Assembly: GCA_003211835.1 (NCBI GenBank)
Contig: QCRN01000005.1
Location: 17,765 to 81,764 of the forward strand
Direction of reading: 5' to 3'
Length of the DNA stretch: 64,000 nucleotides
Source: Pelagibacteraceae bacterium AG-461-B04
GTDB lineage: Bacteria > Pseudomonadota > Alphaproteobacteria > Pelagibacterales > AG-422-B15
In this document: one piece after another, positions 35,616 to 44,950 of the stretch
Numbering within the stretch: the first letter of the stretch is position 1
How the letters are laid out: each line of letters opens with the position of its first letter
Translations under genes and position numbers: made by a program
Notes under the pieces: model-generated
What the model was told of the DNA's origin: nothing
The model's database searches: none
What the model saw: the letters and a program-made list of their open reading frames with translations, nothing else

Positions 35616-36119
35616 ATGGATCGAGAAGGTTTAATTGACTTACTTAATAAGAAATCTATTCGATTTAAATTAACTGAACACAAACCATTATTTACAGTGG
35701 AAGACTCAAAAAATTTAAGAGGTCAGATAGAAGGAGCTCATTCAAAGAATCTCTTCTTAAAGGATAAAAAAGATAATTTTTATTTAGTTAGCTTCATAGA
35801 AGATATTGTTGCTGATCTTAAGAAAGCTGCAAATCCGCTAGGCTCAAAGAAACTATCATTTGCGAGAGAAGAATATCTTTTGCAATATTTAGGCATTAAG
35901 CCAGGATCTGTATCGCCATTTGGATTATTAAACGATTATGAAAAAAAAGTTAAATTCTTCTTTGACTCGGAATTTTTGAACTTTGATATTGTTAATTTTC
36001 ATCCACTAGTTAATACCGCAACAGTTTCTATAGCACCAAGTGATCTGATTAATCTTATTGAAGAGCATCATTCAAAAGTAGAATTTATTAATATGCGTCA
36101 ATTTCAAAAAATAAAATGA
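35616..36119 (+). CDS. Free-standing Ala-tRNA(Pro) deacylase (YbaK/ProX type)
   Basis: A 167-residue member of the YbaK/aminoacyl-tRNA editing superfamily, closest to the free-standing ProXp-ala group that clears alanine wrongly attached to tRNA-Pro. Typical parts: FKLTEHKPLFTVEDSKNLRG, GAHSKNLFLKDKKDNFYLVS with the conserved Lys, and LGIKPGSVSPFGLLND followed by NFHPLVNTATVSI. It overlaps the Nudix gene by 4 bases. Confidence 0.88.
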   Translation: MDREGLIDLLNKKSIRFKLTEHKPLFTVEDSKNLRGQIEGAHSKNLFLKDKKDNFYLVSFIEDIVADLKKAANPLGSKKLSFAREEYLLQYLGIKPGSVSPFGLLNDYEKKVKFFFDSEFLNFDIVNFHPLVNTATVSIAPSDLINLIEEHHSKVEFINMRQFQKIK

Positions 36120-36643
36120 AAAAAGCAAAATTCATTAAAACAAAAAAAAGTATTGATACTAGTGTATTTAAACTTCAGTTAGATGAAGTTATTTGGGTAA
36201 ATGGTAGAAGGACCACAAGAGATGTTATTCGCCACAATGGGATAACTGCTATAGTGCCAATTGTAGATAAGAAATATATTATCTTGATTAAGCAGTATAG
36301 GTATGGAGCTGACAAGATCATGTTAGAAGTTCCGGCAGGAACGATTGACCCTGGTGAAAAACCATTACAATGCGCAAAACGTGAATTAATTGAAGAAACT
36401 GGTTATCATGGAAAGCAATGGAGACTTATAGGCAAATACTTTCCTACCCCAGCTTATAATACTTGTATTATTCATTCATATTTAACACATTGTTACAAAC
36501 AAACAGCAACAAATTTTGATGATGACGAGGTCTTAGAAACAAAAATCTTCTCAGTAAGCGAAATAAAAAAAATGTTAAGAAATAATAAGTTTTCCGATAT
36601 TAAAACTTATATAAGCCTAGAGAGATTTACTAAATATTATTGA
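36116..36643 (+). CDS. Nudix hydrolase (ADP-ribose pyrophosphatase-like)
   Basis: A 175-residue Nudix protein. The Nudix box is complete: G in GTIDPGEKPLQCAK followed by RELIEETGY, within the G-x5-E-x7-REUxEExGU pattern. The preceding IKQYRYGADKIMLEVPAGT is typical of ADP-sugar diphosphatases. Substrate is probably ADP-ribose or an NDP-sugar, but not certain. It overlaps the convergent thioesterase gene by 7 bases. Confidence 0.9.
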   Translation: MKKAKFIKTKKSIDTSVFKLQLDEVIWVNGRRTTRDVIRHNGITAIVPIVDKKYIILIKQYRYGADKIMLEVPAGTIDPGEKPLQCAKRELIEETGYHGKQWRLIGKYFPTPAYNTCIIHSYLTHCYKQTATNFDDDEVLETKIFSVSEIKKMLRNNKFSDIKTYISLERFTKYY

Positions 36644-37074
36644 TTAAGTATTTTCCAGATACCTGAAGCTGACAAAATAATTTTATCTTTTGAAATCAAG
36701 TTTCCTTCTACAAATACAAGAGATTTTGTTGTTTTGGTAACTTTCCCGTCACACTCAATAATGTCATCTTGAAGACCTGGGCTTACAAAATTACAATTTA
36801 AAGAGATAGTACTGCAAGGTTTCTTTCCACACGCAGTAAACACCATTGAGCCTAAAAAAATATCTGCTAATGACATTGAGTATCCACCATGTGCAATTCC
36901 ATGAGCATTTAAGTGTTTGTCTAAAATTTTTGTAATGAATTTAAAGTTTCCGTCATCTTCTTTTTTGAAATACATTGGTCCAATGAGTACATCAAAACCT
37001 GCATGCCACCCAAGTTTTTTATAACCTTCAGGAACCCAGTTAGGAAGAGACATTTCTGTTTTAAGCATTACCAT
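36637..37074 (-). CDS. Hotdog-fold thioesterase (PaaI-like)
   Basis: A 145-residue hotdog protein. The family motif is in LNAHGIAHGGYSMSLADIFLGS, with the HGG turn and acidic residue of PaaI-type acyl-CoA thioesterases, and CNFVSPGLQDDIIECDGKV follows. It probably hydrolyses acyl-CoA and fits with the fatty-acid genes around it. Starts at 37074, 37068 or 37053 are possible. The 189 bases upstream to the thiolase start hold a weak 7-bp inverted repeat but nothing firm. Confidence 0.87.
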   Translation of the reverse strand: MVMLKTEMSLPNWVPEGYKKLGWHAGFDVLIGPMYFKKEDDGNFKFITKILDKHLNAHGIAHGGYSMSLADIFLGSMVFTACGKKPCSTISLNCNFVSPGLQDDIIECDGKVTKTTKSLVFVEGNLISKDKIILSASGIWKILNQ

Positions 37075-37263
37075 TTTAGATTCGTATGTTATTAAGAATG
37101 CGAATTTTTAGCCTCGTAATTAAATCTGGTCAAGCATAATAAAGAAATTTATATGCCAAAATATGAGGCTATTTTAAGCGTCTTTAGATATATTAAATTT
37201 TAACTTTTTTTTTCACATAAAAAGTTTATGTTACGTTTTTTAATATTTCAGGGAAATAATCGT

Positions 37264-38445
37264 ATGAGAGAAGCTGCAATAATATCAACTGCCAGAACTG
37301 GTTTAGCAAAAGCTATGCGTGGTGGATTTAATAAAACTCATGGAATTACGATGGGCGGCCATACTGTAAAACACGCAATTGAAAGAGCAGGAATAGAATC
37401 TGGTGAAGTAGAAGATATTATATTTGGTTGTGGACAACCTGAAGCTGCAACTGGTCATAACATTGGAAGAAATGTAGCGATAGCTGGCGGATGTCCTGTT
37501 ACTGTTCCTGGAACTACAATCAATAGATTTTGCTCATCAGGACTTCAAAGTATTGCTGTTGCAGCTCAAAGAATTATTGTTGATGGCATCAAAGTTGCAA
37601 TAGGTGGTGGAGTTGAGTCAATTTCAATGACACAGCAGAACTTAAATATGAAATACCTAATAGAGCCTGAATTGCAAAAAATCTGTCCTGCTTTATGGAT
37701 GCCAATGATTAATACAGCAGATATTGTTGCTGATAGATACAAAGTAAGCAGGGAACAGCAAGATGAATACTCACTTCAGAGTCAACAGCGTACAGCTGAA
37801 GCGCAAAGCGCTGGAAAATTTACAGATGAAGTCGTTCCTTTGAAAACAAAAATGGATGTTATCAACAAAGAAACAAAAGAAGTTACTGAGCAAGAAGTAA
37901 CAGTTGATAAAGATGAGTGTAACAGACCTCAGACAACTTTAGAAAGTTTAGCTGGACTCATGCCAGTCATGGGACCTGATAAATACGTTACTGCAGGTAA
38001 CGCAAGTCAGTTATCTGATGGAGCTTCATCGTGCGTATTAATGGACTTGAAAGAAGCAGAAAAAAGAAACATTGAACCAATGGGAATTTTTAGAGGATTG
38101 TCAGTCGCAGCTTGCGAACCAGATGAAATGGGTATTGGTCCAGTTTTTGCTGTGCCAAAATTGTTAGAACAACACGGCTTATCCGTTGATGATATTGACA
38201 TTTGGGAACTAAATGAAGCTTTTGCTGTTCAAGTCTTATATTGCCGTGATAAACTTGGAATCGATAATGAGAAGCTGAATGTTAATGGTGGTTCAATCTC
38301 AATTGGACACCCATACGGTATGACAGGTTCACGTATGACAGGTCATATTTTAATTGAGGGCAAAAGAAGAAATGCAAAATATGGTGTCGTCACAATGTGC
38401 GTTGGCGGTGGAATGGGAGCGGCAGGACTTTTTGAAATTTTATGA
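37264..38445 (+). CDS. Acetyl-CoA acetyltransferase (thiolase)
   Basis: A 393-residue thiolase. The acyl-binding Cys lies in TINRFCSSGLQSIAVAA, the active His in NGGSISIGHPYGMTG, and the second Cys in VVTMCVGGGMGAA. It either cleaves 3-ketoacyl-CoA or condenses acetyl-CoA; the gene neighbourhood favours beta-oxidation. ATG 37264 is chosen because it gives the standard REAAIISTARTG start and has AGGGAA 8 to 13 bases upstream; the frame extends to an ATG at 37228. It overlaps the next gene as ATGA. Confidence 0.93.
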   Translation: MREAAIISTARTGLAKAMRGGFNKTHGITMGGHTVKHAIERAGIESGEVEDIIFGCGQPEAATGHNIGRNVAIAGGCPVTVPGTTINRFCSSGLQSIAVAAQRIIVDGIKVAIGGGVESISMTQQNLNMKYLIEPELQKICPALWMPMINTADIVADRYKVSREQQDEYSLQSQQRTAEAQSAGKFTDEVVPLKTKMDVINKETKEVTEQEVTVDKDECNRPQTTLESLAGLMPVMGPDKYVTAGNASQLSDGASSCVLMDLKEAEKRNIEPMGIFRGLSVAACEPDEMGIGPVFAVPKLLEQHGLSVDDIDIWELNEAFAVQVLYCRDKLGIDNEKLNVNGGSISIGHPYGMTGSRMTGHILIEGKRRNAKYGVVTMCVGGGMGAAGLFEIL

Positions 38446-38813
38446 TTGATACGATAAAATACATTGAGAAAATTGCTCTAGTAATAATTATTTTTGCGAC
38501 AGTTATTGCTATTGGTTATGAGATTTTCGCAATGTATGAGAAATCGCTTGTTGAATTAGCTGATCTATTGTTACTATTTATTTACTTAGAAGTTATTCAA
38601 ATGATCAGAGAGTATTGGACGCTCAATAGGATCAGAATAAGCATTCCATTGTTTATTGCAATTACTGCCGTAGCTAGATTAATTATACTTCAAGGTAAGA
38701 CAATGGATCCTAGCATGTTATTGTATGAGGGTGGCGCAATACTGCTCATTGCAATTGCAGTGCTTATTCTAAAAGCGAGAAAACTAAAGATGTTTTCTGA
38801 TGTTGAAGACTAA
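38442..38813 (+). CDS. PsiE-family membrane protein
   Basis: A 123-residue protein with four hydrophobic spans, of the phosphate-starvation-inducible PsiE family. The signature is ADLLLLFIYLEVIQMIREYW followed by ISIPLFIAITAVARLIIL. Function is unknown. It is coupled to the thiolase gene by a 4-base overlap and overlaps the next gene by 14 bases. A link to phosphate limitation cannot be shown here: no Pho box was recognised. Confidence 0.82.
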   Translation: MIDTIKYIEKIALVIIIFATVIAIGYEIFAMYEKSLVELADLLLLFIYLEVIQMIREYWTLNRIRISIPLFIAITAVARLIILQGKTMDPSMLLYEGGAILLIAIAVLILKARKLKMFSDVED

Positions 38814-39231
38814 AATATTTAACTATTTTCAAATATTAATCTTATTCATCGTAATTCAGAATGGTGCGTATGCCATTACTGCATCAGATGAGGAAGAAAT
38901 AATATCAGTGGTAAGTGCACAACTGCAGGCATTTCAAGATGATGATTTTGAAAAAGCATATTCATATGCTTCTCCAACAATTAAAACCATCTTTTCTGAT
39001 TATAAAAAGTTTAGAGATATGGTAGTGGGTCAATATCAAGCTGTGTATAGACCAAAAAGTATAAACTTTGGAAACGTAACAACCCAAGGGGGAACCACTT
39101 TTCTTGAAGTCTATTTAGTTGACCCAGATGGCATATTTGTAACTGCAATTTATACGATGCAACAGCAAGAAGATGATAGCTGGCTTATTAATGGCTGTTT
39201 TCTCAATCAAGCTAAGAGTGATCAGATCTAA
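38800..39231 (+). CDS. DUF4864-family exported protein
   Basis: A 143-residue protein with a signal peptide (about residues 1-25, ending GAYA) and a single domain fitting DUF4864: VVSAQLQAFQDDDFEKAYSY, ASPTIKTIFSDYKKFRDMV, then YRPKSINFGNV and a final DSWLINGCFL. The fold is probably NTF2-like. Function is unknown. It starts inside the end of the psiE-like gene and ends exactly at the stop of the convergent GH1 gene. Confidence 0.78.
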   Translation: MLKTKIFNYFQILILFIVIQNGAYAITASDEEEIISVVSAQLQAFQDDDFEKAYSYASPTIKTIFSDYKKFRDMVVGQYQAVYRPKSINFGNVTTQGGTTFLEVYLVDPDGIFVTAIYTMQQQEDDSWLINGCFLNQAKSDQI

Positions 39232-40476
39232 TTAAGATGATTTCTCAATAATTTCTTGATAAAACTTTAAACTGTTTTTACTTTTTCTTTCAAGAGTTTC
39301 TCTATCAACTTCAATAAGTCCAAATCTTGGCTTATATCCATACAACCACTCAAAATTATCAAGGAATGACCAATAATAATAACCTCTTATATCGAGGCCA
39401 TCATCGATACAGCGTTGAAGACCCTCTAGTGCTGTTTTGACATAGCTTATTCTTTGCTCATCATCATCGGTACCAATTCCATTTTCAGTCACAATCATTG
39501 GACAATTAATTTTAGGTGCTACGTATCTCAAGACATTTTCAAGAGACTCTGGATAGTATTCATATCCCATCACGAGCATGGTTGAATTATTTGTATTAGG
39601 TTTAATAATTCCTTCAGGACCGTATGTATGACGCGTGTATGTTTGTATGCCTATAAAGTCATCATTTTTTACCTGATCCAAGCAAATGTCTACAGACTCG
39701 GCATGAGCTTTATCTCTCATTGCTTCCCCACCATCAATACATTGGTAATCCATAATTGAAAGTGTGATTCCAACTGGTTGATTTTTATTCAAGTTACCTT
39801 TAATAACTGGAAATGACTTTACGTGAGCCTCCATCATGCAATCTCTTATTTTGAATGGATGTCCAAACAAAAAAGGTCCAAAGTTTTCAAGGCTTGAGCC
39901 GCATGTTTTTGCTGCTTCACTAACAAAAGGCATAATGGTTTTCATTCCACCCTCTGGATAGCTAGGAAAACTATGAGCAAAACAAGAGGTTAGGTTTGCT
40001 TCATTAATTGTACATACTGTATCCATGTAATCGTCCAATTCTTTTGAAACTTTTTCTGAGTACCGAACAAATAAATCTACGTTATTCTGATTTTCCCAAC
40101 CACCTCTTGCAGTGAACCACAGTGGTGATGTAAAGTGTTGCAAGGTTACACAAGTTTTCAAGCCTTTCTCTCGACAATAATCTAGAACTTTTTTATAGTG
40201 ATCAATTGCTTCTTGAGAAAATTCCCCTTCACTGGTTTCAATTCGAGCCCATTCAACTGATAAGCGATAAGCCTGGATGGAATGATCAGCCATAATGTCG
40301 ATATCTTCTTCATATTTATTCCATTGATCGCAAGCAATACCTGAAGGTTCAGCAAATGTTGTATCTTTAGTATGTTCTAAGTGCCAAAAATCTGAATTAG
40401 TATTGTTTCCTTCAACTTGGTGTGCCGCAGTTGCAGTGCCCCATATAAAATCTTTAGGTAAATTTTTTAACATCAT
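39232..40476 (-). CDS. Glycoside hydrolase family 1 (beta-glucosidase/beta-galactosidase)
   Basis: A 414-residue GH1 enzyme. The start FIWGTATAAHQVEGNN is the family N-terminal signature, the acid/base Glu is in TINEANLTS, and the nucleophile in IVTENGIGTDD. It hydrolyses beta-glucosides or beta-galactosides; no signal peptide is seen, so it acts in the cytoplasm on imported oligosaccharides. Its start overlaps the end of galK by 4 bases, and a GPH symporter follows upstream, which suggests galactosides as substrate. Confidence 0.92.
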   Translation of the reverse strand: MMLKNLPKDFIWGTATAAHQVEGNNTNSDFWHLEHTKDTTFAEPSGIACDQWNKYEEDIDIMADHSIQAYRLSVEWARIETSEGEFSQEAIDHYKKVLDYCREKGLKTCVTLQHFTSPLWFTARGGWENQNNVDLFVRYSEKVSKELDDYMDTVCTINEANLTSCFAHSFPSYPEGGMKTIMPFVSEAAKTCGSSLENFGPFLFGHPFKIRDCMMEAHVKSFPVIKGNLNKNQPVGITLSIMDYQCIDGGEAMRDKAHAESVDICLDQVKNDDFIGIQTYTRHTYGPEGIIKPNTNNSTMLVMGYEYYPESLENVLRYVAPKINCPMIVTENGIGTDDDEQRISYVKTALEGLQRCIDDGLDIRGYYYWSFLDNFEWLYGYKPRFGLIEVDRETLERKSKNSLKFYQEIIEKSS

Positions 40477-41504
40477 ACAAATTTCGCCTTATCATAATTC
40501 TCTAATATTAACTTTTTGAGTTCTTCTACTTTATCATTTTTCACTAGTGTTACAACAGCCCCTCCAAAACCAGCTCCTGTCAACTTTGATCCTAACGCTC
40601 CAAAAGAATTAGACAGACTTACTAATTTATTCAATTCATTAGTTGAAACACCATAATATTTCGAGAGAGACAGGTGACTTTCGGTCATCAGTTTTCCAAA
40701 TTCATCAGGGTTATCATCTTTTAGGAATTGAACAGCTTTTTTTACTCTTACATTTTCTTCGACTACGTGCTTACACACTTTAAATTCTTCATCAGATAAT
40801 ATTTCAATATCTTCTTTGCTTATAATTTCTTTTTCACATAAATTATTTAAATTCATTTTCTTCGATGCGCTAAGGCATAACTCTTTTTTTTGATTAAACT
40901 CGCTGCTTGATAAAATTCTTTGTGTATTACTGTCAATAATAAGAAAATTATAATCTTCAAATATATCAATTAATTCATAAGATTTATTTAGAGTATTTAG
41001 GTATAAAGCTTGATTGTGATTGCCTAATACAGATACAAATTGATCCATAATACCACCACCAACTCCTACAAAATTATTTTCGATGTCGAATGCCAGATTA
41101 ATAAGTTCATCATCTGACATATTTTTTTTATAATAACTACCAAGAGCCTTTAAAGCACTAACTGTTATCGCAGCTGATGACGAGAGTCCAATTCCTAGTG
41201 GAAGTGTACTGTTTATATTAAAAGATAGTTTTTTGATTGCTATTGAATATTTTTTTTCAAAAAATAAACATGAGCCAATTACAAAATCTGCCCAATCACC
41301 TCTTTTTTCTAATTTCTCAATTGATAATGTTTTTTGGTATTTGTCTGAGATTATCGAAATGCATTCAATTTCAGGGGTCTCACTTAATTCACAGATTATT
41401 GAGTTTTTTATCTGTAAAGGTAATACGCATCCTCCATTATAATCTAAATGTTCGCCAATTAAGTTTACTCTCCCATAGCCTTCACCAACTGAGATCGCTT
41501 TCAT
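40473..41504 (-). CDS. galK: Galactokinase (GHMP family)
   Basis: A 343-residue GHMP kinase with the galactokinase signature GRVNLIGEHLDYNGG near the N terminus, the ATP loop LPLGIGLSSSAAITVSA, and the C-terminal LGSKLTGAGFGGAVVTLV. It would phosphorylate galactose released by the neighbouring GH1 enzyme. No galT or galE lies in the window, so the rest of the Leloir pathway must be elsewhere, or the kinase uses a different sugar. Confidence 0.87.
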   Translation of the reverse strand: MKAISVGEGYGRVNLIGEHLDYNGGCVLPLQIKNSIICELSETPEIECISIISDKYQKTLSIEKLEKRGDWADFVIGSCLFFEKKYSIAIKKLSFNINSTLPLGIGLSSSAAITVSALKALGSYYKKNMSDDELINLAFDIENNFVGVGGGIMDQFVSVLGNHNQALYLNTLNKSYELIDIFEDYNFLIIDSNTQRILSSSEFNQKKELCLSASKKMNLNNLCEKEIISKEDIEILSDEEFKVCKHVVEENVRVKKAVQFLKDDNPDEFGKLMTESHLSLSKYYGVSTNELNKLVSLSNSFGALGSKLTGAGFGGAVVTLVKNDKVEELKKLILENYDKAKFV

Positions 41505-41513
41505 AATTTGATT

Positions 41514-42839
41514 TTATCTTTGTTTTAATTCTGCAAATACTTTTTTATAAAAAATACTATCGTATTTATTAAAGTACATTACTACTATTGCTATCGTTCC
41601 CGCAATAGATGGAAAAATATAACCCATAATGAAAAGACCATTCAAGGTTTCTTCGCTTTGTATTGCTGAATTAGCAATATAATTTGTGTTATCTAATATC
41701 ACTCCTGCTAACCAAGCACTAAAACCAACACTTAACTTAAACACAAATACATGAGCAGAATTAAGTATTCCCTCTGCTCGAAATCCTGATTTCCACTCAC
41801 CATACTCAACTGTATCAGCAATCATTGACCAGGCCATTACACCTGCCATTCCGAAACCAACGAAGCCAGGACTAGCAATGAATGCCAATAACCAAAAGTT
41901 TTCATAACCAGTGATAAAATAAATTATTAAATCTGTAATAACATACAGAAAAGTTCCAATCATGAATAAAGTTTTCTTTTCAAATTTGTGTTTTACTAAA
42001 TTTATTACATATGCTCCAAGCATAATTTGAAGAATTACGCCCAGTAAAATTGGACTAAAGTAAGCTTCTAATTGTAAGTTATATTTAACGAAATAGATTA
42101 CTGTAAGTTGTTTAATATTGTTCGCAATCCAAGTAGTAAGAAGAGCCAATATGACAAAGTGTAATGGAAAATTTGTAAAAACCATCTTTATGATTTTTTT
42201 TAATCCAACACGTTTTTCATAAGGCTTAGAATAAATTTCTTTAGTATTAAAAAAGCAAAGAAAAGCAAAAATTGCTCCCAAGAAAGCCAAACAACCAACC
42301 ACAACTGGGAAACCAAATTGAGGTGAACTGAACAAACCAACTAGGGGTAATGTTAATACTGCTACGGCAATTGATCCTGAACTGGCCCCTAAAAACCTGA
42401 ACGAAGCAAGAGAGGTTCTCTCATCTCGATCTTGAGTCATAGCAGGAATAAGTGAACCAACTGGAATAGCTATAATTGTGTATAGTGTCGTGAAGGTAAT
42501 GTAGGTAAATAGAGCCCAGTAAAATTTTCCAGTTTGAGACAAATCGGGTGAAGTAAAACACAGTATAATCATTATTAAAGCGGGTACAGATCCAAATAAA
42601 ATATAGGGTCTAAATTTCCCCCATCTCGTTGAAGTATTATCTGCTATGTATCCCATGATTGGATCAGTAAATGCATCCCAGACCTTTGCTAGGAAAAATA
42701 CTAACCCTGCTTGTGTTGGCGATAGACCAAAAATATCTGTATAGAAAAATAGCAGGTAAAAGACGGTTAACTGCCACATAATATTTATCGCAAAATCTCC
42801 GCCGCCGTAAAATATCTTTGATCTGGTACTTAGTTTCAT
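41514..42839 (-). CDS. GPH-family sugar:cation symporter (MFS)
   Basis: A 441-residue, twelve-span transporter of the glycoside-pentoside-hexuronide family (MelB-like). The N-terminal FYGGGDFAINIMWQLTVFYL and the motif VWDAFTDPIMGYIADNTSTR WGKFRPYIL are diagnostic. It probably imports a galactoside or related sugar with Na+ or H+. It lies between the serine hydrolase gene (4-base overlap) and galK (9-base gap), forming one sugar-use operon. Confidence 0.9.
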   Translation of the reverse strand: MKLSTRSKIFYGGGDFAINIMWQLTVFYLLFFYTDIFGLSPTQAGLVFFLAKVWDAFTDPIMGYIADNTSTRWGKFRPYILFGSVPALIMIILCFTSPDLSQTGKFYWALFTYITFTTLYTIIAIPVGSLIPAMTQDRDERTSLASFRFLGASSGSIAVAVLTLPLVGLFSSPQFGFPVVVGCLAFLGAIFAFLCFFNTKEIYSKPYEKRVGLKKIIKMVFTNFPLHFVILALLTTWIANNIKQLTVIYFVKYNLQLEAYFSPILLGVILQIMLGAYVINLVKHKFEKKTLFMIGTFLYVITDLIIYFITGYENFWLLAFIASPGFVGFGMAGVMAWSMIADTVEYGEWKSGFRAEGILNSAHVFVFKLSVGFSAWLAGVILDNTNYIANSAIQSEETLNGLFIMGYIFPSIAGTIAIVVMYFNKYDSIFYKKVFAELKQR

Positions 42840-43978
42840 AAATTTTTATAAGTTGTTTCCACTAACTTTAATGCTCGTTGATCACCTAGCATGGACCCTG
42901 TAAGTAAATTCATAGTGTAAGCAAAACTCAGACCATTTTCGGGATCACCAAAAGCCATAGAGCCACCCCAACCAGTATGACCAAATGCTTTGCTGCTCTT
43001 TCCAAAAAGTTTACCGCCTCCCACACTGTATCCTGCACAACTCCATTGCATCGGTGATTTCATAACATTGTCATCACCACTGACAGCAACTGCTGTTACC
43101 AATTTAAAAGTTTCATTTGATATGAAGTTATTTGACTGATGATTTATAAAGTGATCATAGATTTTTGCAATCGATCTTGAGTTTCCATGACAATTCATTG
43201 CTGGTATTTCGGCCAGTCTCCATTCAGCAGTATTTGCTGTTTTTGTTCTGTTTGCTGGATTGAGGAATGCAGTTACCATGTAATTATCAACATTTTCTGG
43301 ATTACTAAATGCTTTACGCAAACTTTCAGAACTTATTAACTCAGCAATATTTTCGTGGTATGTCTCAGGGGTTCCAATAAAACATTGTGCATCTAGTGGT
43401 TTACTCAGAAGTTCATGCAAATTTTCTCCAACTGATTTTTTTGTAATTCTTTTAATTAATTCTCCAACCAGAAAACCAATAGTTTTAGGATGATAACAAA
43501 TTTCTTTGTTCGGTTCATGAAAAGTTTTTTGTTTTGCAAGTAACTCACAAACATAATCCCATTTATAAAAATCTGTTTCATCAAGAGGTTCCCTCCAACC
43601 ATAAAGGCCTGCCTGATGAGATAAAAGTGTTTTTACCTTAATATCATTTTTTCCATTTTCAGAAAATTCTGGCCAATAATCACAAACCCTTTTGTCTAGT
43701 TCTAAATCACCATTATCAATTAGTTTTGCAACTACCATGGCGACAATTCCTTTACTGGTTGAATGAACATTGACTAAGGTATCTTTATTCCAGCTAATTT
43801 TTTTGTCACGGTCTTGAAAACCACCATAAAGATCTATGATAGCCTTACCATCTTTATAAACAGCAAATGAAGCACCAACTTCCTCATCACTTTCAATATT
43901 TCTCTTGAAAAGTTCATAGGTTTCTTGGAACTTTTGATCAAATTCCCCATACCCTGTAACAGAATTCATAGTGTTCAT
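42836..43978 (-). CDS. Serine hydrolase, class C beta-lactamase/esterase family
   Basis: A 380-residue protein of the beta-lactamase-related (EstB or carboxylesterase VIII) family. The nucleophile is in the SxxK motif of VHSTSKGIVAMV, and a later FGHTGWGGS segment takes the place of the KTG region. No signal peptide is visible, which argues against a periplasmic beta-lactamase and for a cytoplasmic esterase. It is first in the sugar operon and could deacylate a sugar ester. ATG at 43978 or 43969 may be used. Confidence 0.84.
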   Translation of the reverse strand: MNTMNSVTGYGEFDQKFQETYELFKRNIESDEEVGASFAVYKDGKAIIDLYGGFQDRDKKISWNKDTLVNVHSTSKGIVAMVVAKLIDNGDLELDKRVCDYWPEFSENGKNDIKVKTLLSHQAGLYGWREPLDETDFYKWDYVCELLAKQKTFHEPNKEICYHPKTIGFLVGELIKRITKKSVGENLHELLSKPLDAQCFIGTPETYHENIAELISSESLRKAFSNPENVDNYMVTAFLNPANRTKTANTAEWRLAEIPAMNCHGNSRSIAKIYDHFINHQSNNFISNETFKLVTAVAVSGDDNVMKSPMQWSCAGYSVGGGKLFGKSSKAFGHTGWGGSMAFGDPENGLSFAYTMNLLTGSMLGDQRALKLVETTYKNL

Positions 43979-44024
43979 TTATAGTGTAATAAAATTAAAT
44001 TTATATATTCTTCATTTAGATTAT

Positions 44025-44933
44025 ATGAGTGAAGTAAATAACAAAACATATTTAATTGGATTTATTCTTGCCTTATCTGCTGGTTTGATATGGAGTTTTG
44101 GTGCACCTACTGTTCGCTATATGGTCGATGCTGAAATTTATCAATGGCATTATCTATTTTGTAGAGGCATTGTAGTAGCAACAATTCTCCTAATATTTTT
44201 AATATATCAAGAAGGATTAGCATTCAGACATAATTTTAAAAGAGTAGGTATATCAGGTTTAATTGGTGGTTTGGGTCTAGCTTCAGCATTTATTTTTTTC
44301 ATATTTGGAATGACTTTTACTTCAGCTGCAACAACGTTATTTATGATTGGAACCCAACCTTTATTTGCAGGACTGTTTGCTTATATTTTTCTTAGAGAGA
44401 AAGTTGGAATAACCACAGCTATTGCATGTTTTGTATCATTATTTGGAATGTTTTTAATGGCTTACAATGATTGGTTTGCTGGCACATTTTTAGGATGGGC
44501 TTTTGGATTATTTTGTTCAATTGGTTTTGCAATATTTGCAACAACTTTAAGATGGCAACCTGATACACCGAAATTTACAACGATCATTATTGCTGGGATT
44601 GCATGCTCCTTATTTTCAATGTGCATGATTATTTATCTTAATGATGGTTATACTATGCCGCTTAGAAATATACTATTGAGCATGATGCATGGTTCTTTTG
44701 TAGCAATAGGGTTAATACTTTTAAGTATAGGCGCACGTTATTTGCCAGCAGCTGAATTCATGCTTCTTTCCCTTACTGAAGTAGTAGGAGGAGTCATATG
44801 GTGTTGGATACCTCTTTTTGGCGTTAACGAGGTGCCTTCAACATTCACTCTTATAGGAGGTATGATTATAATTATTGCAATCAGCTTCTACGCTTTAGGT
44901 TCAAAACAGAAAACATCACCGCCAACTTTATGA
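44025..44933 (+). CDS. EamA/DMT-family transporter
   Basis: A 302-residue protein with ten hydrophobic spans in two EamA repeats (ALSAGLIWSFGAPTVRYMVDA at the start; FIFGMTFTSAATTLFMIGTQPLFAGLFAYIFLREK ending the first repeat). The substrate is unknown. The start is taken as ATG 44025; the frame extends back to a GTG at 43971 that would overlap the divergent hydrolase gene. It is 17 bases before the Fe-ADH gene and may be co-transcribed with it. Confidence 0.85.
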   Translation: MSEVNNKTYLIGFILALSAGLIWSFGAPTVRYMVDAEIYQWHYLFCRGIVVATILLIFLIYQEGLAFRHNFKRVGISGLIGGLGLASAFIFFIFGMTFTSAATTLFMIGTQPLFAGLFAYIFLREKVGITTAIACFVSLFGMFLMAYNDWFAGTFLGWAFGLFCSIGFAIFATTLRWQPDTPKFTTIIIAGIACSLFSMCMIIYLNDGYTMPLRNILLSMMHGSFVAIGLILLSIGARYLPAAEFMLLSLTEVVGGVIWCWIPLFGVNEVPSTFTLIGGMIIIIAISFYALGSKQKTSPPTL

Positions 44934-44950
44934 GTATAAGAGTTTGTTGA

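Noticed and set aside
37109..37171. TAGCCTC ... GAGGCTA inverted repeat upstream of the thiolase gene
   Set aside because: Only 7 bp with a 49-base centre; a match of this size is expected by chance in intergenic DNA.
42836..43978. Antibiotic-resistance beta-lactamase
   Set aside because: No signal peptide, and the sequence and operon context fit esterase-type members of the family better.
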